Source: Halomonas citrativorans (GTDB lineage: Bacteria; Pseudomonadota; Gammaproteobacteria; Pseudomonadales; Halomonadaceae). From it: DNA of 64,000 nucleotides. The stretch is taken from assembly GCF_900163645.1 (NCBI RefSeq), contig NZ_FUKM01000057.1:372001-436000 (forward strand). Direction: 5' to 3'. The position numbers were made by a program, and so were the translations under genes. Positions 15,992 through 24,932 of the stretch are shown in pieces; positions within the stretch are counted from its first letter, which is position 1, and every line of letters starts with the position of its first letter. Below the pieces are notes generated by a model. The model searched no databases. It worked only from the letters and a program-made list of their open reading frames with translations, and had not been told where the DNA came from.

Positions 15992-17950
15992 ATGCTGAAT
16001 AATAATGGACAACAACAGCCACTTGATCTGATTTGTTTGGGACGTGTGGCCGTTGATCTTTATGCCGAGCAAATTGGTAGCCGCTTGGAGGATGTGGCGA
16101 GTTTTGCCAAGTACCTGGGCGGGAGTTCCGGCAATGTCGCCTACGGGACTGCCCGCTTGGGGCTGAAGTCGGCCATGCTTTCACGGGTGGGCAACGAGCA
16201 AATGGGCCACTTTGTGCGTGAAGAGCTTTCGCGAGCAGGAGTGGATACTTCCGCGCTACAAACCGATCCTGAGCGCCATACGGGCTTGGTACTGCTGGCC
16301 TTGAAAGACCGTGAAAGCTTTCCGCTGCTGTTTTACCGTCGCGATTGTGCAGATATGGCTATCGATGCTGCAGCCATTGACCCTGACTTTATTGCGAGGG
16401 CCAAGGCGCTTGCGATTACCGGTACTCACCTTTCAACCGAAACCACCCGAAAAGCATGCCGAAAGGCACTGGACGCAGCGGCCCGCGCGAATGTTAAGCG
16501 TGTGCTGGATATCGACTATCGCCCCGTACTGTGGGGGCTGACCCACCCCGGCGATGGTGAAACCCGTTTTATTGCTGATGACAAAGTGACCACGGACCTG
16601 CAGCAATGGCTGGTTGATTTTGATCTGATTGTCGGCACGGAAGAGGAGTTTCACATTGCGGGCGGCAGTACGGATACCCTGGAAGCCTTACGCAACGTAC
16701 GCCAGGTAAGTGCGGCCACGTTGGTGTGCAAACTGGGCCCATTAGGTTGCGTGGTATTTGAAGGGGATATTCCGCCACGTATTGAAGACGGCATTTTGAT
16801 CGAAGGGGTACAGGTAGAGGTGCTCAACGTACTGGGCGCGGGCGATGCCTTTATGAGCGGCCTGCTGCGTGGCTGGCTGCGTGATGAGCCTTGGCAAACC
16901 AGTGCTCAGTACGCCAACGCGTGCGGTGCGCTGGTGGTGTCTCGCCATGGATGCGCGCCCGCTATGCCAACCGAGGATGAACTGTTTGATTATCTGGCAC
17001 GCCGTGATGATGTACCTCGGCCGGATGTAGATAAACGTTTAAATCACCTGCACCGTGTAACAACGCGTGTGCCTGCTCAATGGCCTGAAGTGCTTGGTTT
17101 GGCCTTTGATCATCGTCGCCAGCTCACTGATATGGCGCGTGATGAGCAAGCGGAGGTCACCCAATTACCCAAGCTTAAAAAACTCCTGGTAACGGCCGCC
17201 GAGGAGGGCGCAAAACGCGGTGGCCTCGCCACGCCAGCGATTCTGGTCGACGATGTACTTGGCCAGGATGCCCTCAATCAGGCAAGTGGACAGGGCTGGT
17301 GGATTGGCCGCCCCGTTGAGCTACCCGGCTCACGCCCGCTACGTTTTCAGCATGGCGATGACTTGGGCTCATGCCTGCGCCATTGGCCCCGCGAGCAGAT
17401 TATCAAGTGCCTCGTTTTCTACCACCCGGACGATGCCTTACCCCTGCGCTTGGAACAGGAAGAACGCCTTCGCCAGCTTTATCAATCAGCCTGTTCACAA
17501 GGTCTGGAGCTGTTGATTGAGGTCATCCCGCCGGCCGATATGACCTGTGATGACACAACGCTGCCGCGTAGCCTGCAACGGCTTTACAACCTAGGGATTC
17601 GCCCCGACTGGTGGAAGCTACCCATGATGTCTGGCGCTGCATGGAAAGCCGTTGGCGAAATTATTAACCGTGAAGACGCTTACTGTCGTGGTGTTGTCCT
17701 GCTGGGGTTGGACGCGCCTATGGCGGAAATGAAGCAGGGTTTTATGGAAGCGGCCAGGCACCCTTGCTGCAAGGGCTTTACGGTAGGACGCACGCTGTTT
17801 GCGCATGCAAGTCGCGAATGGTTGGCAGGCCGCCTTGATAACGTCAGTTTGGTCCAGGAGGTGGCCAGCAATTATGCCGAATTGATTCACGCGTGGCGGC
17901 AGTTACGAAATAGCCAGCCGCAAACGCTGCCCTATACGGAGGAGGCATGA
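15992..17950 (+). CDS. iolC: 5-dehydro-2-deoxygluconokinase fused to a DUF2090 aldolase-like domain (IolC)
   Basis: A 652-residue two-domain protein. The first about 330 residues are a PfkB-family sugar kinase (DLICLGRVAVDLYAEQ at 11-26; ATP/catalytic NVLGAGDAFMSGLLRG near 280) that phosphorylates 2-deoxy-5-keto-gluconate. The remaining about 300 residues are a DUF2090 TIM-barrel domain related to class I aldolases, proposed to cleave the phosphorylated product to dihydroxyacetone phosphate and malonate semialdehyde. No separate iolJ is present here, which supports that idea. GGGGAG precedes the ATG; the stop is 1 base from iolD. Confidence 0.93.
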   Translation: MLNNNGQQQPLDLICLGRVAVDLYAEQIGSRLEDVASFAKYLGGSSGNVAYGTARLGLKSAMLSRVGNEQMGHFVREELSRAGVDTSALQTDPERHTGLVLLALKDRESFPLLFYRRDCADMAIDAAAIDPDFIARAKALAITGTHLSTETTRKACRKALDAAARANVKRVLDIDYRPVLWGLTHPGDGETRFIADDKVTTDLQQWLVDFDLIVGTEEEFHIAGGSTDTLEALRNVRQVSAATLVCKLGPLGCVVFEGDIPPRIEDGILIEGVQVEVLNVLGAGDAFMSGLLRGWLRDEPWQTSAQYANACGALVVSRHGCAPAMPTEDELFDYLARRDDVPRPDVDKRLNHLHRVTTRVPAQWPEVLGLAFDHRRQLTDMARDEQAEVTQLPKLKKLLVTAAEEGAKRGGLATPAILVDDVLGQDALNQASGQGWWIGRPVELPGSRPLRFQHGDDLGSCLRHWPREQIIKCLVFYHPDDALPLRLEQEERLRQLYQSACSQGLELLIEVIPPADMTCDDTTLPRSLQRLYNLGIRPDWWKLPMMSGAAWKAVGEIINREDAYCRGVVLLGLDAPMAEMKQGFMEAARHPCCKGFTVGRTLFAHASREWLAGRLDNVSLVQEVASNYAELIHAWRQLRNSQPQTLPYTEEA

Positions 17951-17951
17951 G

Positions 17952-19799
17952 ATGAGAACGATCCGACTCACCATGGCCCAGGCGTTAGTCAAATATCTGG
18001 CAGCTCAGCGTATTGATATAAATGGCATCGATGTGCCGTTGTTTGAAGGTGTATTTGCGATTTTTGGCCATGGCAATGTAGCCGGTTTGGGCGAAGCGCT
18101 TTATCACGTCAAGGAAACGCTGCCGACGTATCGTGCCCATAACGAGCAAACCATGGCTCATGCGGCGATTGCCTTTGCCAAAGCGAACGGGCGAAAACGC
18201 CTGATGGCCGCGACCAGTTCCATTGGGCCAGGCGCGACCAATATGGTGACGGCGGCAGCACTTGCTCATGCCAATCGCCTTCCTGTTTTGTTATTACCGG
18301 GCGACACGTTTGCCACGCGTGCTCCTGACCCGGTGCTTCAGCAGGTCGAGCATTTTGGTGACCCGACGATTAGTGTTAACGACTGTTTTCGTCCCGTGTC
18401 ACGCTATTTTGATCGCATCAGCCGCCCTGAGCAGCTGCTCACTAGCCTGCCTCAGGCAATTGCCACACTACTTGACCCTGAACACTGTGGCCCGGCAACG
18501 CTTGCCCTGCCGCAGGATGTGCAAACATTTGCCTACGATTATCCAGACGCTTTTTTTACTCCCAAAGTACACCGCATTCGCCGCTCGCCACCTGCGCTTG
18601 ACGAGTTACAGCAAGCTGCTGCCGCACTTAAGCAGGCAAAGCGGCCGCTAATCATTGCTGGGGGCGGGGTGCATTACGCCGATGCCTGCGAAATGCTGGC
18701 GAACTTTGCACAAGCGCACGGTATCCCTGTCGCCGAGTCACAGGCGGGGAAAGGCGCGTTAGCGGATAGCCATCCGCTCGCCGTAGGAGCGATTGGTGTC
18801 ACCGGTAGCGCCGCCGCCAACCGTTTGGCTGAACAGGCGGATGTTATTTTAGCAATTGGAACTCGCTTGCAGGATTTTACGACTGGATCCCGGGCGCTGT
18901 TTGAACGTCGTGAAAAAACGCTTATCGCCCTTAACGTTGGTCGTTTTGATAGCCTCAAACATCACGCGATACCGTTTATCAGCGATGCGCGCGTTGGCTT
19001 ACAGCAGCTTGACGGTGAGCTGGGTGAATGGCGTGCATCGGATAGCTGGCGAGAGAAGGCAGTAGCGCTAAAGCGTGAATGGGCTGACGTGGTTAAACGG
19101 GTGACGGCAGATAAAGGCCTTCCATTACCCACCGATGCTCAGGTAATCGGCGCTGTTAACCGCCAGGCAGGGGACGACGTAACCGTGGTGTGTGCGGCTG
19201 GCGGGTTGCCGGGGGAACTGCATAAGCTATGGCAGTGTTCGGGCCCTGGAAGCTATCACGTGGAGTACGGCTTCTCGTGCATGGGGTATGAGATTGCCGG
19301 CGGCTTGGGCGTCAAAATGGCCAAGCCTGAGCGCGAAGTGGTCGTCATGGTTGGTGACGGTAGTTACCTGATGCATAACTCAGAGCTCGCCACCTCGGTA
19401 ATGTTGGGTCATAAGTTGATCGTCGTTGTATTGGATAATCGCGGCTATGGATGCATTAACAGGCTTCAGCACGCAACGGGAGGAGAAGGGTTCAATAACT
19501 TGCTTAAGGATTGCCGCAGTGTCGAGGTGGGCGCACCCAAAACCGATTTTGCGGCCCATGCGAAAGCACTGGGTTGTCAGGCTGAATCAGTTACGGGGAT
19601 TGCCGAGCTGGAGCAAGCGCTAGTGCGCGCCCGTCAAGCGGCTACTACCTATGTGATTACCCTGGACACGGACCCGATCCCCAGCACCGAGGAAGGCGGC
19701 GCCTGGTGGGAAGTGGCCGTGCCCGAGGTCTCTTCCCGAGAGCGGGTCACATCCGCTTATCAAGGCTACCGCGATGCCAAGCAGCATCAAGCGCGCTGA
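17952..19799 (+). CDS. iolD: 3D-(3,5/4)-trihydroxycyclohexane-1,2-dione hydrolase (IolD)
   Basis: A 615-residue thiamine-diphosphate enzyme that opens the ring of trihydroxycyclohexanedione in inositol breakdown. The ThDP-binding motif is VGDGSYLMHNSELATS, ending in LDNRGYG, near residues 465-495; the N-terminal domain carries the conserved Glu of the cofactor site in TYRAHNEQTMAHAA. Length fits the family. The start follows iolC by 1 base with an upstream GGAGG, so the two are translationally coupled. The downstream gene is iolE, the next named step in the pathway. Confidence 0.95.
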   Translation: MRTIRLTMAQALVKYLAAQRIDINGIDVPLFEGVFAIFGHGNVAGLGEALYHVKETLPTYRAHNEQTMAHAAIAFAKANGRKRLMAATSSIGPGATNMVTAAALAHANRLPVLLLPGDTFATRAPDPVLQQVEHFGDPTISVNDCFRPVSRYFDRISRPEQLLTSLPQAIATLLDPEHCGPATLALPQDVQTFAYDYPDAFFTPKVHRIRRSPPALDELQQAAAALKQAKRPLIIAGGGVHYADACEMLANFAQAHGIPVAESQAGKGALADSHPLAVGAIGVTGSAAANRLAEQADVILAIGTRLQDFTTGSRALFERREKTLIALNVGRFDSLKHHAIPFISDARVGLQQLDGELGEWRASDSWREKAVALKREWADVVKRVTADKGLPLPTDAQVIGAVNRQAGDDVTVVCAAGGLPGELHKLWQCSGPGSYHVEYGFSCMGYEIAGGLGVKMAKPEREVVVMVGDGSYLMHNSELATSVMLGHKLIVVVLDNRGYGCINRLQHATGGEGFNNLLKDCRSVEVGAPKTDFAAHAKALGCQAESVTGIAELEQALVRARQAATTYVITLDTDPIPSTEEGGAWWEVAVPEVSSRERVTSAYQGYRDAKQHQAR

Positions 19800-19837
19800 G
19801 CCTGTTTAATCATCCAATAACGATAAGGATACATGCT

Positions 19838-20749
19838 ATGCCAACCGTTACGCTGGGGATCAATCCACTCACTTGGACCAACGATGACTTACCCAGTTTG
19901 GGTACTTCGACACCATTGGAAACCTGTTTGCAGGAAGGTCGCGAAGCGGGCTTTACAGGGTTCGAACTAGGCAACAAGTTCCCGCGAACACCGGATGCCT
20001 TGGGTAAGGTGTTAAAGGATCATGAACTGGCTCTGGTATCCGGCTGGTACTCCGCCCATCTGTTGGAAAGGAGCCCTGAGGAAGAGATTGCGGCCGTTCA
20101 GGATCATTTGAACCTGCTCAAGCAGTGTGGGGCCAGCGTAATGGTGTTCTGTGAAGTATCTCGGTGTGTGCACGGTGACCAACAGCGCCCTCTTTCTCAG
20201 CGCCCACATCTTTCTGAAAACGATTGGCAGCGTTTATGCAGCGGTCTGGATATCGTTGGAGATTACCTTAAGTCACAAGGCATTCAGCTGGTATATCACC
20301 ACCATTTAGGCACGGTGATTGAAAGCCAGACAGACGTTGAACGTTTGATGGATAGCACCGGAGAAGGCGTAGGGTTACTGCTTGATTTTGGACATTTGCG
20401 TGGCGCAGGGGGCGACCCATTAATTATCGCCCAGCGTTACAGCACACGTATTCATCATGTGCACTGCAAGGACCTACGCTTCGCTGTACTTGAGGCTGTG
20501 CGTAACCGCGATAAAAGCTTTTTAAATGGCGTGCTGGATGGTCTTTTTACCGTGCCTGGTGATGGCGATGTGGATTTTTTACCGGCGTTAACGCACCTGT
20601 GTGAACAGGGCTATCAGGGCTGGCTTGTTGTGGAGGCAGAGCAAGACCCCGAAGTTGCTCACCCATTGACGTATGCCCGCTTGGGCTACCGTAATTTGCA
20701 CGATCTTGCCGAGCAGGCAGGCTTCGATGTTGCCAATGCCACTCATTAG
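19838..20749 (+). CDS. iolE: myo-inosose-2 dehydratase (IolE)
   Basis: A 303-residue TIM-barrel dehydratase that turns scyllo-inosose into the dione used by IolD. It opens with LGINPLTWTNDDLP, typical of IolE, and has the LVYHHHLGTVIES metal-site region near residue 150 and LDFGHLRGAGGDP near 180. I use the ATG at 19838, preceded by ATAAGGATA; the frame is open further upstream into iolD but lacks a start site. It is the third enzyme gene of the iolC-iolD-iolE run. Confidence 0.94.
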   Translation: MPTVTLGINPLTWTNDDLPSLGTSTPLETCLQEGREAGFTGFELGNKFPRTPDALGKVLKDHELALVSGWYSAHLLERSPEEEIAAVQDHLNLLKQCGASVMVFCEVSRCVHGDQQRPLSQRPHLSENDWQRLCSGLDIVGDYLKSQGIQLVYHHHLGTVIESQTDVERLMDSTGEGVGLLLDFGHLRGAGGDPLIIAQRYSTRIHHVHCKDLRFAVLEAVRNRDKSFLNGVLDGLFTVPGDGDVDFLPALTHLCEQGYQGWLVVEAEQDPEVAHPLTYARLGYRNLHDLAEQAGFDVANATH

Positions 20750-20784
20750 TCAGTGCCAGGACTATCCGTTAAACAGGAGCTTGC

Positions 20785-22287
20785 ATGAAGACGTTATCCC
20801 ATTATCTTAACGGCCAGCTTACATCTGGTAGCAGCGAACGCTATGCACCGGTGTATAACCCAGCGACCGGAGAGCAGAGTGCCCAGGTCATGTTGGCGAC
20901 CGCCGATGAAACGCGTGAAGCCGTGCGCATCGCTGATGAAGCCTTCACGGAATGGTCAAAAACACCGCCGCTTAAGCGTGCTCGCATTCTGTTCAAGTTC
21001 AAGGCGTTGGTTGAAGAGCACACCGATGAACTGGCCCGGATGATTTCCAGCGAACACGGCAAGGTGTTTTCGGATGCCAAAGGCGAAGTGACCCGGGGGC
21101 TTGAGGTGGTCGAGTTTGCCTGCGGTATTCCGCACCTGCAAAAGGGCGAGCACTCCATGAACGTGGGCACCGGGGTGGACAGCTACTCGATGATGCAGCC
21201 GCTGGGCGTCTGTGCGGGTATCTCGCCGTTTAACTTCCCCGCCATGGTCCCCATGTGGATGTTCCCCATTGCGTTGGCCTGTGGTAATACCTTTGTCATG
21301 AAGCCCTCTGAAAAGGACCCTTCAACGCCACTGCGCTTGGCGGAACTGTTGTCAGAAGCGGGCCTGCCCGATGGCGTGTTTAACGTCGTCAATGGCGACA
21401 AAGAGTCGGTTGATGTGCTGCTCACCGATGAACGTGTCCAGGCGGTCAGTTTTGTCGGCTCCACGCCGATTGCCGAGTACATTTACGCGACCGCATCGGC
21501 CCATGGCAAACGCGTTCAGGCGCTGGGTGGGGCTAAAAACCATATGGTGATTATGCCCGATGCGGACCTTGATCAGGCGGTTAGCGCGCTAATGGGAGCC
21601 GCCTATGGTTCTGCTGGCGAGCGCTGCATGGCTATTTCCGTCTCGGTTCCAGTTGGCGAAGACACGGCAAACCGGCTAAGAGAGAAACTGGTCGCTGAAC
21701 TTGCTAATTTGACCGTCGGGCCGGGCCTGGTCGATGGCCCCGACAACGATATGGGCCCACTGATCTCCCGCGAGCATCGCGATAAGGTCGCTGACTATAT
21801 CCAGGTCGGCGTTGATGAAGGGGCCGAGCTAGTGATTGATGGCCGCCAGGCCGCTATCGAGAGTGCGGGAAATGGCTATTTTATTGGGGGAACGCTTTTC
21901 GACCATGTAACGCCAGCCATGCGCATTCATGCTGAGGAGATCTTTGGGCCCGTTCTATCCATTGCCCGTGCTGCAAGTTTTGACGATGCCGTGGCGATGA
22001 TTAATGCGCATGAGTACGGCAATGGCACGGCGATTTTTACCCGCGATGGTGACGCCGCACGTCAATTCTGTGAGCAGATCCAGGTCGGCATGGTGGGCGT
22101 CAATGTTCCTATTCCCGTGCCGATGGCGTTTCACAGCTTTGGCGGCTGGAAGCGTTCTCTGTTTGGTCCCTTGCATATGCATGGCCCCGACGGCGTGCGC
22201 TTCAATACACGTATGAAGACGATTACCCAGCGCTGGCCGAGCGGTATTCGTGAAGAGACCAACCACTTTTCAATGCCCACTATGTAA
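20785..22287 (+). CDS. iolA: Methylmalonate/malonate-semialdehyde dehydrogenase, CoA-acylating (IolA/MmsA)
   Basis: A 500-residue aldehyde dehydrogenase of the MmsA/IolA class, which oxidises malonate semialdehyde to acetyl-CoA with CO2 release. SPFNFPAMVPMWMFPIA near residue 145 and the catalytic-Cys motif GSAGERCMAISV near 275-286 separate it from GabD-type enzymes. It completes the inositol pathway and lies 35 bp from iolE with AGGAG before the ATG. Homologues also serve valine breakdown, so a dual role is possible, but the location points to inositol. Confidence 0.93.
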   Translation: MKTLSHYLNGQLTSGSSERYAPVYNPATGEQSAQVMLATADETREAVRIADEAFTEWSKTPPLKRARILFKFKALVEEHTDELARMISSEHGKVFSDAKGEVTRGLEVVEFACGIPHLQKGEHSMNVGTGVDSYSMMQPLGVCAGISPFNFPAMVPMWMFPIALACGNTFVMKPSEKDPSTPLRLAELLSEAGLPDGVFNVVNGDKESVDVLLTDERVQAVSFVGSTPIAEYIYATASAHGKRVQALGGAKNHMVIMPDADLDQAVSALMGAAYGSAGERCMAISVSVPVGEDTANRLREKLVAELANLTVGPGLVDGPDNDMGPLISREHRDKVADYIQVGVDEGAELVIDGRQAAIESAGNGYFIGGTLFDHVTPAMRIHAEEIFGPVLSIARAASFDDAVAMINAHEYGNGTAIFTRDGDAARQFCEQIQVGMVGVNVPIPVPMAFHSFGGWKRSLFGPLHMHGPDGVRFNTRMKTITQRWPSGIREETNHFSMPTM

Positions 22288-22308
22288 TGGCTAACGAAGG
22301 GTAAAACT

Positions 22309-22331
22309 AACGCCGAGCGCTGCTCGGCGTT
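22309..22331 (+). terminator. Hairpin after iolA
   Basis: AACGCCGAGC and GCTCGGCGTT form a 10-bp stem with a 3-base loop. The following T-run is short and broken, so this may be a weak terminator between iolA and the second dehydrogenase gene. Confidence 0.5.
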
Positions 22332-22361
22332 TGCTTAAGACCTGCCTTGTTCACAGGGATA

Positions 22362-23489
22362 ATGACAATGAAAACGCTCACTATTGGTTTAATCGGAACA
22401 GGCTTTATGGGCAAAGCCCATGCCATTGCGTTTAACGCAGCACCCAGTGTCTTTGATTTGCCTGCAAAACCTGTTTGTGAACTGCTGGCGGATGTGAATC
22501 TTGAAGTAGCGCAAAGCCGGGCAAATGCCTGGGGGTTTGCTCGCGCTACTCACGATTGGCGCGCACTGGTGGCGGATAGCGCCATCGACGTCGTGGATAT
22601 TTGCGCACCCAATTTTTTGCATAAAGAAATGGCGTTGGCAGCCATTGAGGCGGGTAAGCATGTTTATGCCGAAAAGCCGTTGGCGCTCAGCACGGCTGAT
22701 GCGCAGGAGATGGCCATGGCTGCCGAACAGGCAGGCGTCAAAACACTGGTCGGATTTAACTACATTCGCAATTCAGCCACACAGCTGGCGCGCGATATTG
22801 TGGCAAGCGGCGAAATTGGCGAGTTGATTCATTTTCGGGGGCGGCATAATGAGGACTACCTGCTTGATCCACAAAAGCCTCACGATTGGCATACCCAGCG
22901 AGCCACCGCAGGTGCTGGCGCTTTGGGTGATGTAGGGTCGCATATTCTCAATATGGCCGAGTTCCTGACCGGGCAACACATCACCTCGGTATGTGGCCAG
23001 CTACAAACGGTGATTGCCATGCGCCCCACAGCGGATGGTACGGGTATGGCAAATGTTGAAAATGATGACCAGGCCCAGGCAATGCTGCGCTTTAACAGTG
23101 GCTTGATCGGAAATATTGAAACCTCACGAGTAGCGGCAGGAAGAAAGATGGGGCTTGCCTATACGCTGACGGGCACCAAAGGGGCGATTGTCTTTGATCA
23201 GGAGCGTATGAGTGAGCTGCAACTCTACCGCCACGAATCGAATAGCGGTCGACGCGGGTTTACCACACTGCTGACCGGCCCTGAACACCCTGACTATGCC
23301 GCCTTCAGCCCTGCGCCCGGCCATGGCCTAGGCTATAACGATCAGAAAATTATCGAGGTGCGCGATCTGGTGGAAGGTATTATTAACGACCGCCCGCTTT
23401 ATCCTGATTTTCGCGAAGCCGTGCGTGTGAACCGCTTGATCGATGCCATCGAAGCATCGCATCAGGCTGGCCAGTGGGTTGAAGTTTAA
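22362..23489 (+). CDS. Gfo/Idh/MocA-family oxidoreductase, probable second inositol or sugar dehydrogenase
   Basis: A 375-residue NAD(P)-dependent dehydrogenase. The Rossmann motif is GLIGTGFMGKAHA near residues 8-20, the catalytic-Lys motif is AEKPLAL near 102, and ALGDVGSHILNMAEFL near 190 supplies the conserved Asp and His. It is clearly distinct from the iolG product. At the end of an inositol operon, a scyllo-inositol, D-chiro-inositol or related sugar dehydrogenase is plausible, but the substrate cannot be read. ATGs at 22362 and 22368 are both possible, with AGGG upstream. Confidence 0.85.
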   Translation: MTMKTLTIGLIGTGFMGKAHAIAFNAAPSVFDLPAKPVCELLADVNLEVAQSRANAWGFARATHDWRALVADSAIDVVDICAPNFLHKEMALAAIEAGKHVYAEKPLALSTADAQEMAMAAEQAGVKTLVGFNYIRNSATQLARDIVASGEIGELIHFRGRHNEDYLLDPQKPHDWHTQRATAGAGALGDVGSHILNMAEFLTGQHITSVCGQLQTVIAMRPTADGTGMANVENDDQAQAMLRFNSGLIGNIETSRVAAGRKMGLAYTLTGTKGAIVFDQERMSELQLYRHESNSGRRGFTTLLTGPEHPDYAAFSPAPGHGLGYNDQKIIEVRDLVEGIINDRPLYPDFREAVRVNRLIDAIEASHQAGQWVEV

Positions 23490-23588
23490 AAGTTCAGTCG
23501 TAACGGAGCAGGAAGGCAAGAAACTATGGGACTTCGCGAAGCAGTATCAACCCATAAGGTACCCATTTAGGGATTACGCCTTGCGGGT

Positions 23589-24017
23589 TTAGTCACGTGT
23601 ACTCGGTTCAGGTCGCGTCGCGAGCCAGCAGGCGATGCACGCCAGCAGCGCAACGATAGCCCAGCGTAACCAGCCTTCGCCTAAATGCCAGAGCAGGATC
23701 ATTGCGCTGGCAAAAATACTGCTTACCGCGATGTATTTAGCACGTCTGGAGATGGCGCGCTCACGCTCCCAGTTTTTAATCAGAGGTCCAACATAACGTC
23801 GTGAACGGATCCACGCTTCAAAGCGCGGTGAGCCTTTGGAAGCGCAATAAATGGCTCCTAGCATAAACTCGGTAGTGGGCAGCAAGGGCAGGAAAATACC
23901 GATAACACCAACCCCAAAACTCAGCGCAGCAAGGCCTACCCATAAGGCGCGTACTAGCGTTAGAGGCTCTTTTGATTGGTGCTTTGGCGGTGAGCTTACG
24001 GGTGGTTTCTCGTTCAT
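23589..24017 (-). CDS. DUF454 (YbaN-type) small membrane protein
   Basis: A 142-residue inner-membrane protein of the DUF454/YbaN family. Family features are FGVGVIGIFLPLLPTTEFML near residues 34-53, the Arg/Lys-rich stretch WIRSRRYVGPLIKNW, then two more hydrophobic segments near 95-135. The function of the family is not known to me. The N-terminus is polar and Pro/Lys-rich. It stands alone, convergent with the inositol operon, with only a weak ribosome-binding site. Confidence 0.75.
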   Translation of the reverse strand: MNEKPPVSSPPKHQSKEPLTLVRALWVGLAALSFGVGVIGIFLPLLPTTEFMLGAIYCASKGSPRFEAWIRSRRYVGPLIKNWERERAISRRAKYIAVSSIFASAMILLWHLGEGWLRWAIVALLACIACWLATRPEPSTRD

Positions 24018-24211
24018 TTATCCAGCTTCTCATGGATAACAGGGCTTGGCGATGCGCCAGGTCAGGCGATGACCCACTAATAGGTGGATACGCTAAGCAT
24101 ACTACGCCGTATTAAGAACGGGTTAACGCTCGGCGCGTGGCGAAATGTTTTATTTTAGAAAGTAGTATTAACCCACGTTAAAAACTAAAAGACCCTCATA
24201 CTATGGATGGG

Positions 24212-24814
24212 TTACAACCCACCCATCATCAATTGGAAGGCAATCGTAAACATCATCATCGCAACCCCGATATCGATTAGCCGCCAGGTAAAGGGGCGTG
24301 AGAGCCAAGGCGCCAGCCAAGCAGCACCCAGCGCGAGGGCACTAAACCAGAGTGCTGAACCACTGGCAGCCCCCATGGCATAGGCACCGGGAATAGGTTG
24401 CTGAGCACCGAGTGAGCCGATCAGCAATATGGTATCAATATAAACATGCGGGTTGAGCAGCGTTACCGCGAGTGTCGCCAGTATGACCGCAGTAAGAGAG
24501 CGTGGCGATGTACCGCCTGCCTCAAGTCCGTTAGGGCGCCAGGCACGGCGTAGTGCTTGGCTTGCGTACCAAAGTAGAAACGCAGTCCCACCCCAGCGAG
24601 CAATGGTCAATAGTAGGGGATTCTGAGCCAGCAGGTTCGCCAAACCAAACACGCCAGCAGTCACCAGCACGGCATCGCAAACAATGCATAGCAGGGCGGC
24701 CGGAATATGGTGCTCGCGGCGCAGGCTTTGCGAAAGCACAAACGCATTTTGAGCGCCAATCGCCATGATTAATCCAATCCCGACCAGCAGGCCGTTGCTG
24801 TAACTCTGCCACAT
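24212..24814 (-). CDS. LysE/ArgO-family amino-acid exporter
   Basis: A 200-residue membrane protein of the LysE superfamily with five to six hydrophobic segments. The N-terminal GIGLIMAIGAQNAFVLSQSL is the classic LysE/ArgO signature, and LLNPHVYIDTILLIGSLG near residue 120 is a second one. It should export basic amino acids such as arginine or lysine, including toxic analogues. It is divergent from an ArgP-like regulator, the same pairing as argO/argP and lysE/lysG. AGGAAAG precedes the ATG. Which amino acid is exported is not visible. Confidence 0.88.
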   Translation of the reverse strand: MWQSYSNGLLVGIGLIMAIGAQNAFVLSQSLRREHHIPAALLCIVCDAVLVTAGVFGLANLLAQNPLLLTIARWGGTAFLLWYASQALRRAWRPNGLEAGGTSPRSLTAVILATLAVTLLNPHVYIDTILLIGSLGAQQPIPGAYAMGAASGSALWFSALALGAAWLAPWLSRPFTWRLIDIGVAMMMFTIAFQLMMGGL

Positions 24815-24827
24815 GCTCTCTTTCCTG

Positions 24828-24863
24828 TTATGAATATCGTTATGAATATTGCAGTGAATATCG
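24828..24863. repeat. Three tandem 12-bp repeats between lysE and argP-like genes
   Basis: Three adjacent 12-bp units (24828-24839, 24840-24851, 24852-24863) share TGAATAT(C/T)G. Units 1 and 2 differ at a single base. They sit just upstream of the exporter's Shine-Dalgarno sequence. They may be regulator-binding repeats or part of the leader; the spacing is close to one helical turn. Confidence 0.5.
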
Positions 24864-24932
24864 CTGGCCAGTGTGCGGAGATTACCTGTATAAGAAAAAC
24901 GAATAATGCTGATATCTCATTAGGAAAACTGA

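Noticed and set aside
19706..19837. Upstream extension of iolE into the 3' end of iolD
   Set aside because: The IolE protein begins naturally at LGINPLTW, and the ATG at 19838 has a suitable ribosome-binding site.
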